Shown: piece by piece, positions 50,528-58,402 of the stretch | How the letters are laid out: each line of letters opens with the position of its first letter | Position numbering within the stretch: the first letter of the stretch is position 1 | Assembly: GCA_963702695.1 (NCBI GenBank) | Contig: CAVPDS010000015.1 | Coordinates: 1-64,000, forward strand | Source: VAZQ01 sp963702695 | GTDB lineage: Bacteria; Pseudomonadota; Alphaproteobacteria; Rhizobiales; Xanthobacteraceae | DNA: 64,000 nucleotides | Direction of reading: 5' to 3' | Made by a program: the position numbers and the translations under genes | Notes under the pieces: generated by a model | Databases searched by the model: none | The model's input: only the letters and a program-made list of their open reading frames with translations | Told to the model about the DNA's origin: nothing

Positions 50528-50680
50528 CGAGCCGGAACAAGCGAGCGCAGCAAGCCCGGATGAGCGGAGCGACATCCGGGGCAACCTCTCAATCGGAAAC
50601 TCAGCTCCGGGATTTCACTTCGCTCATCCGAGGCTACCGGCTCGCCGGTGGGTTTCGCTTCGCTCAACACCACCCTACAG
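50528..50680. repeat. Palindromic repeat cluster (ggatgagcg.agcga type plus half REP)
   Basis: Contains cccggatgagcggagcgaca (from about 50557) and, inverted, gggatttcacttcgctcatc (about 50612-50631). It ends in cgcttcgctcaacaccaccctac, a variant of the right half of the REP at 49133. The first part is a second dispersed family also present at 51855. It fills the gap between the GlcG-like gene and the thioesterase gene. Confidence 0.65.
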
Positions 50681-50687
50681 TCCCGTC

Positions 50688-51089
50688 ATGCTCGACCTCT
50701 CCCCCATCCACCCCGGTCTGGTCGGCACGGCAGACCTCGTGGTCGCGGCCGAACACACGGCACCGTTCGTCGGCTCCGGGCGGATCGCGGTGCTAGCGAC
50801 GCCGGTGATGATCAACCTGATCGAGGCCGCGGCGCTTCAGGCGGTCGAGCATCTCCTGCCGGCGGGGCATCAGAGCCTCGGCATCCATCTCGACGTCAGT
50901 CACATTGCGGCGACGCCAGTCGGCCTGCGGGTCACCGCGGCCGCCGAGGTCATCAGCGTCGAAGGCCGCACGATCACGTTCCGGGTCGAGGCCCGCGACG
51001 AGCGTGAGCCGATCGGCGGCGGCACGCACCAGCGCGTCGTCGTCAGCGTCGCGCGCTTCGACGAGCGGGTGCAACGCAAGCTGGCGTAG
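50688..51089 (+). CDS. Hotdog-fold thioesterase (FlK-like)
   Basis: 133 residues from ATG 50688 (MLDLSPIHPGLVGTADLVVA). Matches the single-domain thioesterases related to fluoroacetyl-CoA thioesterase: GSGRIAVLATPVMINLIEAA (candidate catalytic Glu in LIEAA), then HQSLGIHLDVSHIAATPVGL with the candidate His, and a GGGTHQRVVV strand. Likely hydrolyses a small acyl-CoA; substrate unknown. The stop TAG (51087-51089) lies in the first bases of a REP element, so the C-terminus may have been set by REP insertion. Confidence 0.85.
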   Translation: MLDLSPIHPGLVGTADLVVAAEHTAPFVGSGRIAVLATPVMINLIEAAALQAVEHLLPAGHQSLGIHLDVSHIAATPVGLRVTAAAEVISVEGRTITFRVEARDEREPIGGGTHQRVVVSVARFDERVQRKLA

Positions 51090-51187
51090 GGTGGGCCAAG
51101 GCGCGGCTTCGCGCCGTGCCCGTGGCCGCCGTGAAGTGAAAACGCCTGCCCGGCCAGTGGGCGCGCTTCGCTCTACCCGCTCTACGG
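51085..51187 (+). repeat. REP/BIME element, degenerate copy 3
   Basis: Begins cgtagggtgggccaaggcgc and ends cgctctacccgctctacgg; the interior has diverged from copies 1 and 2. It overlaps the stop codon of the thioesterase gene. Confidence 0.75.
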
Positions 51188-51259
51188 GTATTGCGCCTCA
51201 CCCATCATATGCGGATAGTCGTGGGCATCGGAGCCAAGAGCGCTCACGAGGGAGGGACC

Positions 51260-51823
51260 ATGTTCACACGTTTCTTGTCGACCACGATCGCCGCGGGGGT
51301 CATGTTTGCGTTCGCCGGCGTGCCGGTGCAGGCCCAGGACAACATCGAGGCCAAGGTGCAGGTCTGCGCCGCCTGCCACGGAGCCAATGGCGTGCCCACC
51401 GACCCGAAGACCATGCCGAATATCTGGGGGCAGCAGCCGTATTATCTGTTCAAGCAATTGATGAACTACCGAAACGGCATGCGCGACAACCCGATCATGA
51501 CGCCGATCGCCAAAGGCCTCCAGCAGGCCGATCTGCGCGCCATCGCCGCCTATTTCGCGGCGAAGCCCTGGCCGGCGCATCCTGCGGCCCCCACAACACC
51601 GGCGCCCGCCGGTATGGCCACGTGCGTGCCGTGCCATCAGCAGAATAATCAGGGCGGCGTGTCGTGGCCGCGCTTGGCCGGGCTGAGCTACGAATACCTT
51701 GCCGCCCAGATGCGCGCCTTCGCCGATGGCGACAGGACCAACAACGACGACATGCCGAAAATCATGCAGATGTTTAGCGACAGCGAGCGCGACGCCATGG
51801 CGCACTATCTGGCGGGGCTGTAA
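51260..51823 (+). CDS. Exported dihaem cytochrome c (c4-like)
   Basis: 187 residues from ATG 51260 (gagggacc upstream). Signal peptide MFTRFLSTTIAAGVMFAFAG ending VQAQD. Two haem-binding motifs: CAACH (about residue 36) and CVPCH (about residue 119), each followed by a typical class I pattern (MPNIWGQQPYYLFKQLMNYR; WPRLAGLSYEYLAAQMRAFA) with Met ligand candidates (MTPIA; MFSDSERDAMAHYLAGL). Two tandem domains as in cytochrome c4. Periplasmic electron carrier; no oxidase or dehydrogenase partner is adjacent. Confidence 0.92.
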   Translation: MFTRFLSTTIAAGVMFAFAGVPVQAQDNIEAKVQVCAACHGANGVPTDPKTMPNIWGQQPYYLFKQLMNYRNGMRDNPIMTPIAKGLQQADLRAIAAYFAAKPWPAHPAAPTTPAPAGMATCVPCHQQNNQGGVSWPRLAGLSYEYLAAQMRAFADGDRTNNDDMPKIMQMFSDSERDAMAHYLAGL

Positions 51824-51835
51824 CGGGCGAGCATA

Positions 51836-51990
51836 GGCTAAGCGAACAAGCGTAACCCGGATGAGCGAAGCGAAATCCGGGTTCGTCCTTTCTGCCGTTC
51901 CCGCATGGCGCTACGCTCATGCGGGCTACTCGCTAAGCAAGCGCAGCACGTAGCGAGGGCGGATTAACGAAGCGTGATCCGCCCTCGCGT
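51836..51990. repeat. Cluster of dispersed palindromes
   Basis: Three hairpin units in series: cccggatgagcgaagcgaaa with gggttcg, cccgcatggcgctacgctca with gcgggctac, and ggcggattaacgaagcgtga with tccgccc. All belong to repeat types with a gaagcg/cgcttcg core. The rest of the 434-base gap up to 52257 holds a further gcgcatgcgggctac fragment near 52215 and no gene. Confidence 0.65.
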
Positions 51991-52257
51991 CGCAACGACG
52001 CATTAACATTTTGCGGCCGCCGCCACTGATTTCAGGCCCGGCTTATTGGACTTCCGGTAGCTGGAGCAGACGAAATCCTTGGCTCTGCCCACGGCTCTCA
52101 TGGTGGCACCCTACCGACTTCATGATTGGATTTCTCTGTCGGGTAATCTCAATTTGGCGCGTCGGGCGAATCAGTAAGCGCCGCATCCTATCGCGCGCGG
52201 CACCGTTCCCGCTGCGCGCATGCGGGCTACAACGACAACTCATCAACCCCGACTGGG

Positions 52258-53109
52258 TTATTTCTTCCCCTGCTTGAAATACTTCAAGTCCGGCGGCGGC
52301 TGGTCCTTTTTCATCGGCATGATGGTGCCGTCAGCGCTCTTGAAATAGACCTGATCGCCGATGGTGACGTGGGCCTGGCCCTCGATGCAATCGTCCTCGG
52401 ACCACCAGACCTTGGCCTGGCGCTTGAAGACCTTCATCACCGTCCATGGCCGCGTCAGCGAATTGTCGATCGTGGTCATCTCGACGCGCAGGAGATTCTT
52501 ATCGCTCTTATCGAGATAGATCCGCTCCTTGATGATGCCGTCGGGATCGTCGGCCATGGGCATGCCGGACTGGTCCCATACGCGCGGCCCGCGCACGCGG
52601 CGGGTTTCGATGTCGAGCGTGTCGTAGCGCCCGTCGCTGTCGGTATCGCTCCATTGCCCGATCGAGTAGCCGGTGAACCAAGTCTCCTCGGTCTGCGGCC
52701 AGTCGCGTCCGTCGGTATAGATACGGCGCGGCGCAAACTCGGTCCGCTCGAACAGGATGTGGGTGACACTCGGCGAGAACAGGAATTCAAACATTGACAC
52801 GCCCGACATCTGCCGCGGCATACCCTGCGGCAGGCAGCTATAGCCCCGATCGAGCCCGTGCCCGCCGAGATCCTGGTCGGCGATGCTGGCTTCGAACCGC
52901 GCCTGATACTCTGGCTTGAGCGGCGCCTCCTGCTTGCGGATCGGCTTGGTCTGGTCGTAGCGCGGGTTGCCGCCGTAGGTGCGCGCCCACTGGCCCGACC
53001 AGTCCGGGTATTTCGATTCGTCGTGCGCCAACGCCGGCGCTGCCGCCGTCGCCATTATCGTGACCGCGACGGCAAGGGTCAGACGTCGCTCTCGCTTTCG
53101 ATCAAACAT
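52258..53109 (-). CDS. Exported uncharacterised protein, 'KYPDFESQW' family, paralogue 3
   Basis: 283 residues from ATG 53109 with ggaggaca upstream. Signal peptide (RRLTLAVAVTIMATAAAPAL, then AHDES). Same landmarks as 6767-7615 and 7633-8502 but more diverged: KYPDWSGQWARTYGGNPRYD, APLKPEYQARFEAS, CLPQGMPRQM, RRIYTDGRDWP, GYSIGQWSDTDSDGRYD, TTIDNSLTRPWTV and PPPDLKYF. The Asp-rich DTDSDGRYD loop is kept, supporting a metal-binding role (inference). Stands alone here, flanked by palindromic repeats. Confidence 0.8.
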   Translation of the reverse strand: MFDRKRERRLTLAVAVTIMATAAAPALAHDESKYPDWSGQWARTYGGNPRYDQTKPIRKQEAPLKPEYQARFEASIADQDLGGHGLDRGYSCLPQGMPRQMSGVSMFEFLFSPSVTHILFERTEFAPRRIYTDGRDWPQTEETWFTGYSIGQWSDTDSDGRYDTLDIETRRVRGPRVWDQSGMPMADDPDGIIKERIYLDKSDKNLLRVEMTTIDNSLTRPWTVMKVFKRQAKVWWSEDDCIEGQAHVTIGDQVYFKSADGTIMPMKKDQPPPDLKYFKQGKK

Positions 53110-53232
53110 GTTGTCCTCCCGCGGCGACAACGTCGTGGGCTGCCGGCCGATACCGCGAGTCGTGCCGATAACGGCCGCCCGCTTTTTTGCTCTGTGCATT
53201 CAAAAAATAGCACGCAGTCGTGCTTGGCGCCA

Positions 53233-53324
53233 CGCAGGGTGGCAAAGGTGCGCAAGCGCCCTACCCGCGGGTGCTGTCCGAAGGTCGGAATCTGCTGGGC
53301 ACGCTTCGCTTTGCCCACTCTATG
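53233..53324 (+). repeat. REP/BIME element, degenerate copy 4
   Basis: Left end cgcagggtggcaaaggtgcg and right end gggcacgcttcgctttgccc followed by actctatgg match the ends of the RAYT-flanking elements; the middle is unrelated. Confidence 0.7.
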
Positions 53325-53364
53325 GCTTGTTCAAGTTCCGGCCGTGCCGTGCTATCCATACGGC

Positions 53365-53559
53365 ATGACAGCCGAAGATATCGAAGAAGCGATTTTGCGG
53401 CTCTCGCCCCACGAGCTCGCCAGGTTCCGCGCCTGGTTCGCGGATTTCGAGGCCGGCCGGGTCCACACGAAGACTGAGCCGGAGGCGACGGCGAGCCGGA
53501 TCGGCCGCATCGCCGGCCGGGCGTTCGCAGACATCCGCAAGCGCATCCGCGAGCCGTAA
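53365..53559 (+). CDS. Small antitoxin-like protein without a toxin partner
   Basis: 64 residues: MTAEDIEEAILRLSPHELAR, then FRAWFADFEAGRVHTK and a charged helical tail (ASRIGRIAGRAFADIRKRIR). The LSPHELARFRAWFADFEA pattern is what I associate with small antitoxin-like proteins ('LPPEELARFRAWFEEFDA') that often precede a RelE/ParE-type toxin gene. No toxin ORF follows: only a hairpin and then the convergent isochorismatase-like gene. May be an orphan antitoxin or a small regulator. Assignment by motif memory. Confidence 0.6.
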   Translation: MTAEDIEEAILRLSPHELARFRAWFADFEAGRVHTKTEPEATASRIGRIAGRAFADIRKRIREP

Positions 53560-53590
53560 GGGCGGGTTAGACCGTCGGCTAACCCCGCCC
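53560..53590. terminator. Hairpin between convergent genes
   Basis: Stem gggcgggttag / ctaaccccgccc (one bulged C) starting right after the stop codon of the small gene. It resembles a dispersed 'gggcgggttag' palindrome and is well placed to terminate transcription from both sides. Confidence 0.55.
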
Positions 53591-53607
53591 TACAATTCTC
53601 CCTTTGC

Positions 53608-54264
53608 TCACCCACCAAACTTGATCAGATCGCTGCGCGTGACCGTCACGTGGTCGGTCAGCGCGGCGGGGCCGCCTTTGGCAAGGTGCCAGGTCGCGTA
53701 GAGTTCGTTGAAGGCGTCTTCCGACGACATGCCGTCGACCGGCACGACCACCTGGTAGCCGCGCCCGGTCGCTCCGTTGCTGGTGGTGGCGACGGCCCCC
53801 TGGGCCGAGGTGCCGGTCACGATCACGGTCTTGATGCCCTTGTCCTTGAGCCCCTGATCGAGGTTGGAGCGGATGAACTTGTCGCCGCCGCGGCCGTTCT
53901 TGATCATGAACTCTCCCGGGCGCGGCGCCAGGCTGGGGTCGGCCATGTCCGCGGCCGTCGAGTTCTGGCCGGTCAGATTGTAGGCGATCATCATGCCGTG
54001 CGCGCGCGCTTCATCGATGAGCTTCTTGATGTTGGCCACGGTCGGGGGGCAGCGCGGCCGCACGCCGCAATTGCCCTTCATCATGTCGAGCACCAGCAGC
54101 GCGGTGGTCTTGGGGTCGACGGTCACGGGCTTGAGCTGCGGCGCCGGCGGCATCTTCACGTTTGCCCATTCAGTGGTGATGTCGGCGGCCTGCGCCGGAA
54201 GCGCGGCGAACGACGCAACCGCGGCGAGCAGCGCGGCGCGGCAGAATGATGTGACAGGTGTCAT
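53608..54264 (-). CDS. Exported isochorismatase-fold protein lacking the catalytic Cys
   Basis: 218 residues from ATG 54264. Signal peptide MTPVTSFCRAALLAAVASFA, cut near AQAADI. Cysteine-hydrolase fold: TALLVLDMMKGNC with the first-strand Asp, a central helix region, GGDKFIRSNLDQGLKDKGIK, VIVTGTSAQGAVATTSNGAT, then YQVVVPVDGMSSED. In active isochorismatase-type enzymes the nucleophilic Cys sits in the segment 'TG..T..CV..TA'. Here it reads TGTSAQGAVATTSNG, with Ala at that position. It may be a non-hydrolytic binder, or the nearby Cys of GNCGVRPRC may serve another role. Export is unusual for the family. Confidence 0.83.
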   Translation of the reverse strand: MTPVTSFCRAALLAAVASFAALPAQAADITTEWANVKMPPAPQLKPVTVDPKTTALLVLDMMKGNCGVRPRCPPTVANIKKLIDEARAHGMMIAYNLTGQNSTAADMADPSLAPRPGEFMIKNGRGGDKFIRSNLDQGLKDKGIKTVIVTGTSAQGAVATTSNGATGRGYQVVVPVDGMSSEDAFNELYATWHLAKGGPAALTDHVTVTRSDLIKFGG

Positions 54265-54496
54265 GATCGTCTCCCTGGGCACGATGGCGGATTGCCAAGC
54301 CTTTTCCACTCATTCTGTGCCGCGAAACCATCGCGGCGCAAGCCCGTAAGATGGAGCTGCGCCCGGACCGAGCAGCGGGCACCCCACCTCTTGAGCGAAC
54401 CCAAGTCAGTGACCAGTCAGTGACCTCGGTTCGGTTGCAGGACCGATGCGACTGTGTCATGATGTCGCATCATTAGAGGCCTCTGGGAAATTGACA

Positions 54497-54703
54497 ATGC
54501 TGAAAGCCCGTCCGGCGGCCTTGTCCATTACAGCGCTGACGACGCAGGTTTTGGCCGAGACGGCAAAGCCTGTGCCGCGAGTGAAGTTGGCGCGAAGTTA
54601 TCAGCAATGTGTCGAGATTGCTCGTCAGCGCGGACTGACAGTTGGCGAACCGAGGCGAACGCAAGCGTTCATCTTCCGGTGCCGCAGAGGACTGGTGGAT
54701 TGA
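54497..54703 (+). CDS. Possible small exported protein
   Basis: 68 residues from ATG 54497 (MLKARPAALSITALTTQVLA), with a weak signal-like start and then RSYQQCVEIARQRGLTVGEP RRTQAFIFRCRRG. The 'SY..CV..A..RG......F...C.RG' pattern with two Cys recalls short exported proteins common in Bradyrhizobium relatives. Upstream sequence 54310-54496 shows no other gene. Low certainty. Confidence 0.4.
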   Translation: MLKARPAALSITALTTQVLAETAKPVPRVKLARSYQQCVEIARQRGLTVGEPRRTQAFIFRCRRGLVD

Positions 54704-54921
54704 CGCCGAAGCAAGTGTGTCCCGGATGGAGCCCCCGCTTCGGCCTTTCGGCCGGCCCGCGATAAACTTTCCCATCGCTCAATGCAGGGCCATTAGCTCC
54801 CTTGTCACAGTTCTTGCGCGTAGTATTATTTCACCGCATCTTCGTGTGCGCGAATGCGGCGCCTCCCGACGAGGAGGGAGCGCACGCAGCCGACTTCCAC
54901 AGTGCTCATCGGGAGGCTCGA

Positions 54922-55230
54922 ATGGCTAAAGCCAAGGTCAAAGCTAAAGCCAAGGTCAAAGCTAAAGCGAAAGCGAAGGTGCTGGCTCCGCACCAGAGCT
55001 TCTGCGCCGTGCTGCAAAGCGGCATCAAGGGACTTCAGAAAGACATCGTCACCGACGGCAAGAGCATTACCGCGCAGAACAATTTCATTCGGCAACTGAT
55101 AAGTCAGCAAGCGAAGCCCGAGCTCATCAAACAGGCCCAGGATCGGCTGCAGACCCTGCAGAACAAGCTTGACGAAGACGAGGCACAACTGAGCGCTTTC
55201 CAGAACGAGTTCGACGCGGACTGCCGGTAG
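54922..55230 (+). CDS. Lys/Ala-rich small protein with a coiled-coil C-terminus
   Basis: 102 residues from ATG 54922 behind cgggaggctcga. The N-terminus is a KAKVKAKAKVKAKAKAKV stretch encoded by an 18-base tandem repeat (54925-54978), like the basic tails of H1-type histone-like proteins. The rest (LAPHQSFCAVLQSGIKGLQK, then AQDRLQTLQNKLDEDEAQLS) is helical and probably a coiled coil, with one Cys near each end (SFC, DADC). May bind nucleic acid through the basic tail. Not recognised as a named family. Confidence 0.65.
   Translation: MAKAKVKAKAKVKAKAKAKVLAPHQSFCAVLQSGIKGLQKDIVTDGKSITAQNNFIRQLISQQAKPELIKQAQDRLQTLQNKLDEDEAQLSAFQNEFDADCR
54925..54978 (+). repeat. 18-bp tandem repeat, three units
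   Basis: Units gctaaagccaaggtcaaa at 54925-54942 and 54943-54960 are identical; the third (54961-54978) is gctaaagcgaaagcgaag. They encode the basic KAK tail and could expand or contract by slippage. Confidence 0.85.
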
Positions 55231-55364
55231 CACCGCCGCGGCCTGAGGGCCGGGCTCGCCCGGTTTCGCCACCGCATCATCGCCAATCCGTGATCACGCG
55301 GTGCTTGTCGCGCCCGGTCCACGTTGCCACCTTTCGGTCAATTCACAGCGATCGGAAGGTTTCG

Positions 55365-56153
55365 ATGCAGGTTGATCTCTCCGGCCTCCGCGCCCTTGTC
55401 ACCGGGTCCACCAAGGGCATCGGATTCGCGATCGCGCAAAAGCTCGCCGCAAGCGGCGCCGAGGTCGCGATCAACGGCCGCAAGGCTGCCGATGTCACCA
55501 CCGCGATCGAAAAAGTCCGCGCCCGTGTGCCGCAGATAAAGCTTGTCGCCGCGCCCGGCGACGCCGCGACGGCGCAGGGCATCGCAGCCATCATAGGCGC
55601 GGCCGGCGACGTCGACATCCTCGTGAACAACGTCGGCATTTTCGAAATCAAGGATGCGTTTGCCATTCCGGACGAGGAGTGGACCCGCATGTTCGAGACC
55701 AACGTGCTCTCGGGCGTGCGCTTCACGCGCCACTACGGGCCGCGCATGCGCGACAAGGGCTTCGGCCGCATCGTGTTCATCTCCTCCGAATCCGGCATCC
55801 AGATCCCGACCGAGATGATCCACTACGGATTTTCCAAGTCCGCCGATCTTGCGCTGATGCGCGGCTTCGCCCAGGCACTGGCCGCCACCGGCGTCACGGT
55901 CAACGCGGTGCTGCCCGGCCCCACGCGCACCGAAGGCGTGGAGGAGATGTTCCGCTCGATGGGCCAATCGCTCGACGATCCAAAAGCCGAACGCGACTTC
56001 ATCGACAGCGGCCGCCCGACCTCGATCATCAAGCGGCTGGCGAAGCCGGATGAAATCGCGGACGTCGTCGCGTTCCTGGTGTCGCGCGAAGCCGGCGCCA
56101 TCTCCGGCTCGCCGGTGCGCGCCGACGGCGGGGTGGTGCTCTCGATTACCTGA
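55365..56153 (+). CDS. SDR-family oxidoreductase
   Basis: 262 residues from ATG 55365 (MQVDLSGLRALVTGSTKGIG). Classical short-chain dehydrogenase: cofactor motif TGSTKGIG (about 13-20), NNVG (about 91), catalytic Ser in FISSESG and YxxxK as YGFSK, then PGPTRTEGV. NGRKA after the second strand suggests NADP(H) preference. The family reduces or oxidises small alcohols, ketones or acyl chains; substrate unknown. Ends SPVRADGGVVLSIT, as usual for the family. No operon partner is evident. Confidence 0.9.
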   Translation: MQVDLSGLRALVTGSTKGIGFAIAQKLAASGAEVAINGRKAADVTTAIEKVRARVPQIKLVAAPGDAATAQGIAAIIGAAGDVDILVNNVGIFEIKDAFAIPDEEWTRMFETNVLSGVRFTRHYGPRMRDKGFGRIVFISSESGIQIPTEMIHYGFSKSADLALMRGFAQALAATGVTVNAVLPGPTRTEGVEEMFRSMGQSLDDPKAERDFIDSGRPTSIIKRLAKPDEIADVVAFLVSREAGAISGSPVRADGGVVLSIT

Positions 56154-56210
56154 GGGAAGCAGTTCCCCCCATCTGGGAGTCGCCAGCGCCCGCCGAAGGG
56201 TGTTCGCAGC

Positions 56211-56417
56211 CTAACCGCGCGTACGTCCCATGAACCATCCGATGGCGAACAGGATCACGCCGGCGGCGCCGGACGCCATGCCGTGCTTCACGCGAACGCG
56301 CGCCAGCCCATCCTCATGCCCCGGCATTAAGCTCGGCAGCGAGTTGGCCGGAACCAGAAAATACACGACCGCGACAATGATCAGGAGGGCGCCGAGCAGA
56401 TAGAATATGGTCTTCAT
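56211..56417 (-). CDS. Small two-helix membrane protein
   Basis: 68 residues with aaggacat upstream. Two membrane helices, FYLLGALLIIVAVVYFLVPA and ASGAAGVILFAIGWFMGR, joined by a polar loop (PGHEDGLARVRVKHG). This pattern is common in small inner-membrane proteins of Bradyrhizobium relatives. Function unknown. Confidence 0.78.
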   Translation of the reverse strand: MKTIFYLLGALLIIVAVVYFLVPANSLPSLMPGHEDGLARVRVKHGMASGAAGVILFAIGWFMGRTRG

Positions 56418-56549
56418 GGGATGATGTCCTTCCAGATCGCCGAATCACGGCAAGCCTTGTTGAATCGAGCGAAGCAGCATCCGAGCCTGGCGTCCCAAAA
56501 CGCGGCTCGCATCTCCTCCCTCACGCGCGCTCCGTGCTAACATCACGTC

Positions 56550-56858
56550 ATGTACATCATCAATATCATCATCAGACTCATCTGCTATCTGGCGCTGGCG
56601 TTCGTGGCGAGCGGCATCGCCGCGATGGTGTACGTCACCTACGTGGGCGGCTGTCTGCGGCTCGACGAAGGGTCGGTGCAGTGTATCTCCCCGTTTTACG
56701 AGACCCTTGGCAGCTATGGCCTCGGCGTCGTCATGGTCAGCCTGTTCACCGGCTTGCCCGCCATCCTTGCAATCGCCGGACTCATCTTCCTGATCCGCGA
56801 TCTATGGCGCTGGCGCCGGCGGCGCCGGGAGAACGCGACCGCGATCCCTAATTCGTAG
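56550..56858 (+). CDS. Small membrane protein
   Basis: 102 residues. Two to three membrane helices (IIIRLICYLALAFVASGIAA MVY; GLGVVMVSLFTGLPAILAIA GLIFLI) and a basic C-terminus (WRWRRRRREN). Two Cys in the middle loop (GGCLRLDEGSVQC) could form a disulfide on the periplasmic side. Not recognised as a named family. It precedes the MFS gene by about 90 bases. Confidence 0.6.
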   Translation: MYIINIIIRLICYLALAFVASGIAAMVYVTYVGGCLRLDEGSVQCISPFYETLGSYGLGVVMVSLFTGLPAILAIAGLIFLIRDLWRWRRRRRENATAIPNS

Positions 56859-56951
56859 ATGGGTCAGCCTGTAGGTTGGGCAAAGCCGCGACGGTGGCGG
56901 TTGAAGCATGCTACAGCTTGGCAGCAACGATCCCCGCCCCATCCAGGCCTG

Positions 56952-58106
56952 ATGAACCTCCGCTTTGTCGTTCCGCTCCTATTGACCGCGTTCTTCGAAC
57001 AGACGGTCACCACCATCGTCCGCATCACGACCTCCTACCGGGCGGTCGAGCTCGGCCTGTCGGTGGTTTGGCTCGGCGTCATCACGGCGTTCTTCGCGGT
57101 GCTGCCGATGCTGTTCGCTGTGAAGATCGGCCGCTTCATCGACCGCGGCAACGACTCGCGCACCGTATGGATCGGTTGCGGCCTGATGGCGCTGTCCTGC
57201 GCCGGATTTGCAGTGTGGCAATCGCTGCCGGCGCTGCTGATGTTCACCGCGATCCTCGGCATCGCCCACATGATGCTGGTGATCGCCCAGCAGGTGATGT
57301 GCGCGCAGCACGGTGGCCAGGGCGCGGTGGACCGGATGGTCGGCAACTACATGGTCGCCAATGCGGTCGGGCAGGCGCTCGGTCCCTCGGTGGTAGGCTG
57401 GGCGGGCGGCTCTGCGAGCATCCCGCCGACGCATTTTCTCTATCTTGTGAGTCTTGGTTTCGCAGGAATGGTGCTTCTTTGCGCCCTAGCCCTGCCGCCC
57501 AGCCCGCCGCGGCCGCCCAAACCCAAAGGTAGCAAGCTGGTTCCGATCAGCGAGATCATCAACATCCCGGGGCTCAAGCCAATCTTCCTGGTCAGCGTGA
57601 TCACCGTGGCGGCGCAGGATCTCATCGTCGTCTACATGCCGGCACTTGGCGCCGAGCGCGGCATCGCCGTCGACGTCATCGGGATGCTGCTCGCCGCCCG
57701 TGCCGCGGCGTCGATGCTGTCGCGGCTCTTCTATCCGTGGTTGAATGCGCTGGTTGGACGCTGGCGGCTGATGGCGATCAGCACCTTCGTCAGCGCCGTG
57801 GTCTATGCCGCGCTCGCGGTGCCGATGCCGATTGGCCTGATGTATGCGGTGATCGCCACCGCCGGCTTTGCGCTCAGCAACGCGATCACGGTGAGCATCG
57901 CGTCACTGCTGGCAATCGCCACCGACGAGACCCGCGGCACCGCCAACTCGCTGCGCATGATGGGCAACCGCATGGGACAGTTCGTCATTCCGTTCAGCGC
58001 CGGTCTGATCGCGACGGCGATGGGAGTGGCCGGCGTTTTCCTGATTATTGGGATGAGCCTCGGCCTCTCGGGAGCCGTGACTCAATTCGGGCGTCGGAAC
58101 GAATAG
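56952..58106 (+). CDS. MFS transporter
   Basis: 384 residues from ATG 56952 (MNLRFVVPLLLTAFFEQTVT). Twelve-helix major facilitator pattern with the loop-2 motif GRFIDRGNDSRT, a central linker (PPSPPRPPKPKGSKLVPISE) and a second half repeating the layout (FYPWLNALVGRWRLMAIST as the loop-8 equivalent; TRGTANSLRMMGNRMGQFV). Inner-membrane secondary transporter; substrate not predictable. Upstream sequence at 56873-56890 resembles a half REP (taggttgggcaaagc). Confidence 0.87.
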   Translation: MNLRFVVPLLLTAFFEQTVTTIVRITTSYRAVELGLSVVWLGVITAFFAVLPMLFAVKIGRFIDRGNDSRTVWIGCGLMALSCAGFAVWQSLPALLMFTAILGIAHMMLVIAQQVMCAQHGGQGAVDRMVGNYMVANAVGQALGPSVVGWAGGSASIPPTHFLYLVSLGFAGMVLLCALALPPSPPRPPKPKGSKLVPISEIINIPGLKPIFLVSVITVAAQDLIVVYMPALGAERGIAVDVIGMLLAARAAASMLSRLFYPWLNALVGRWRLMAISTFVSAVVYAALAVPMPIGLMYAVIATAGFALSNAITVSIASLLAIATDETRGTANSLRMMGNRMGQFVIPFSAGLIATAMGVAGVFLIIGMSLGLSGAVTQFGRRNE

Positions 58107-58168
58107 GTACGCACGGAATCCCAGGATCCGCTGCGATCCGGGCTCGCCCTTCGGGGCGAAAAGCCCGG

Positions 58169-58255
58169 TCAGTCCTCCACCACCGTACTGAACCAGCCGG
58201 CCACGAGAAGCGTGATCGTTCCCGCCACAAAAATCGCTGCCAAAGCTATCGTCAT
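58169..58255 (-). CDS. Possible 28-residue membrane peptide
   Basis: MTIALAAIFVAGTITLLVAG then WFSTVVED: one membrane helix and an acidic end. The start at 58255 has gcaagggg eight bases upstream. Very short membrane proteins of this look exist in related genomes, but coding status is uncertain. Confidence 0.4.
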   Translation of the reverse strand: MTIALAAIFVAGTITLLVAGWFSTVVED

Positions 58256-58402
58256 GGACGGCCCCTTGCCTGCGGGGGATCGCCCCCCTTGGACATTGGT
58301 TTCGCCAGCCCCGATATGGTTCAACGGCCCAGCAAGTCGGTCCCTGGCTGTGGCGGAATTGCAGCAGAGACCGGATCCACCTCGCGCTTGAAGGAGAGCT
58401 CC

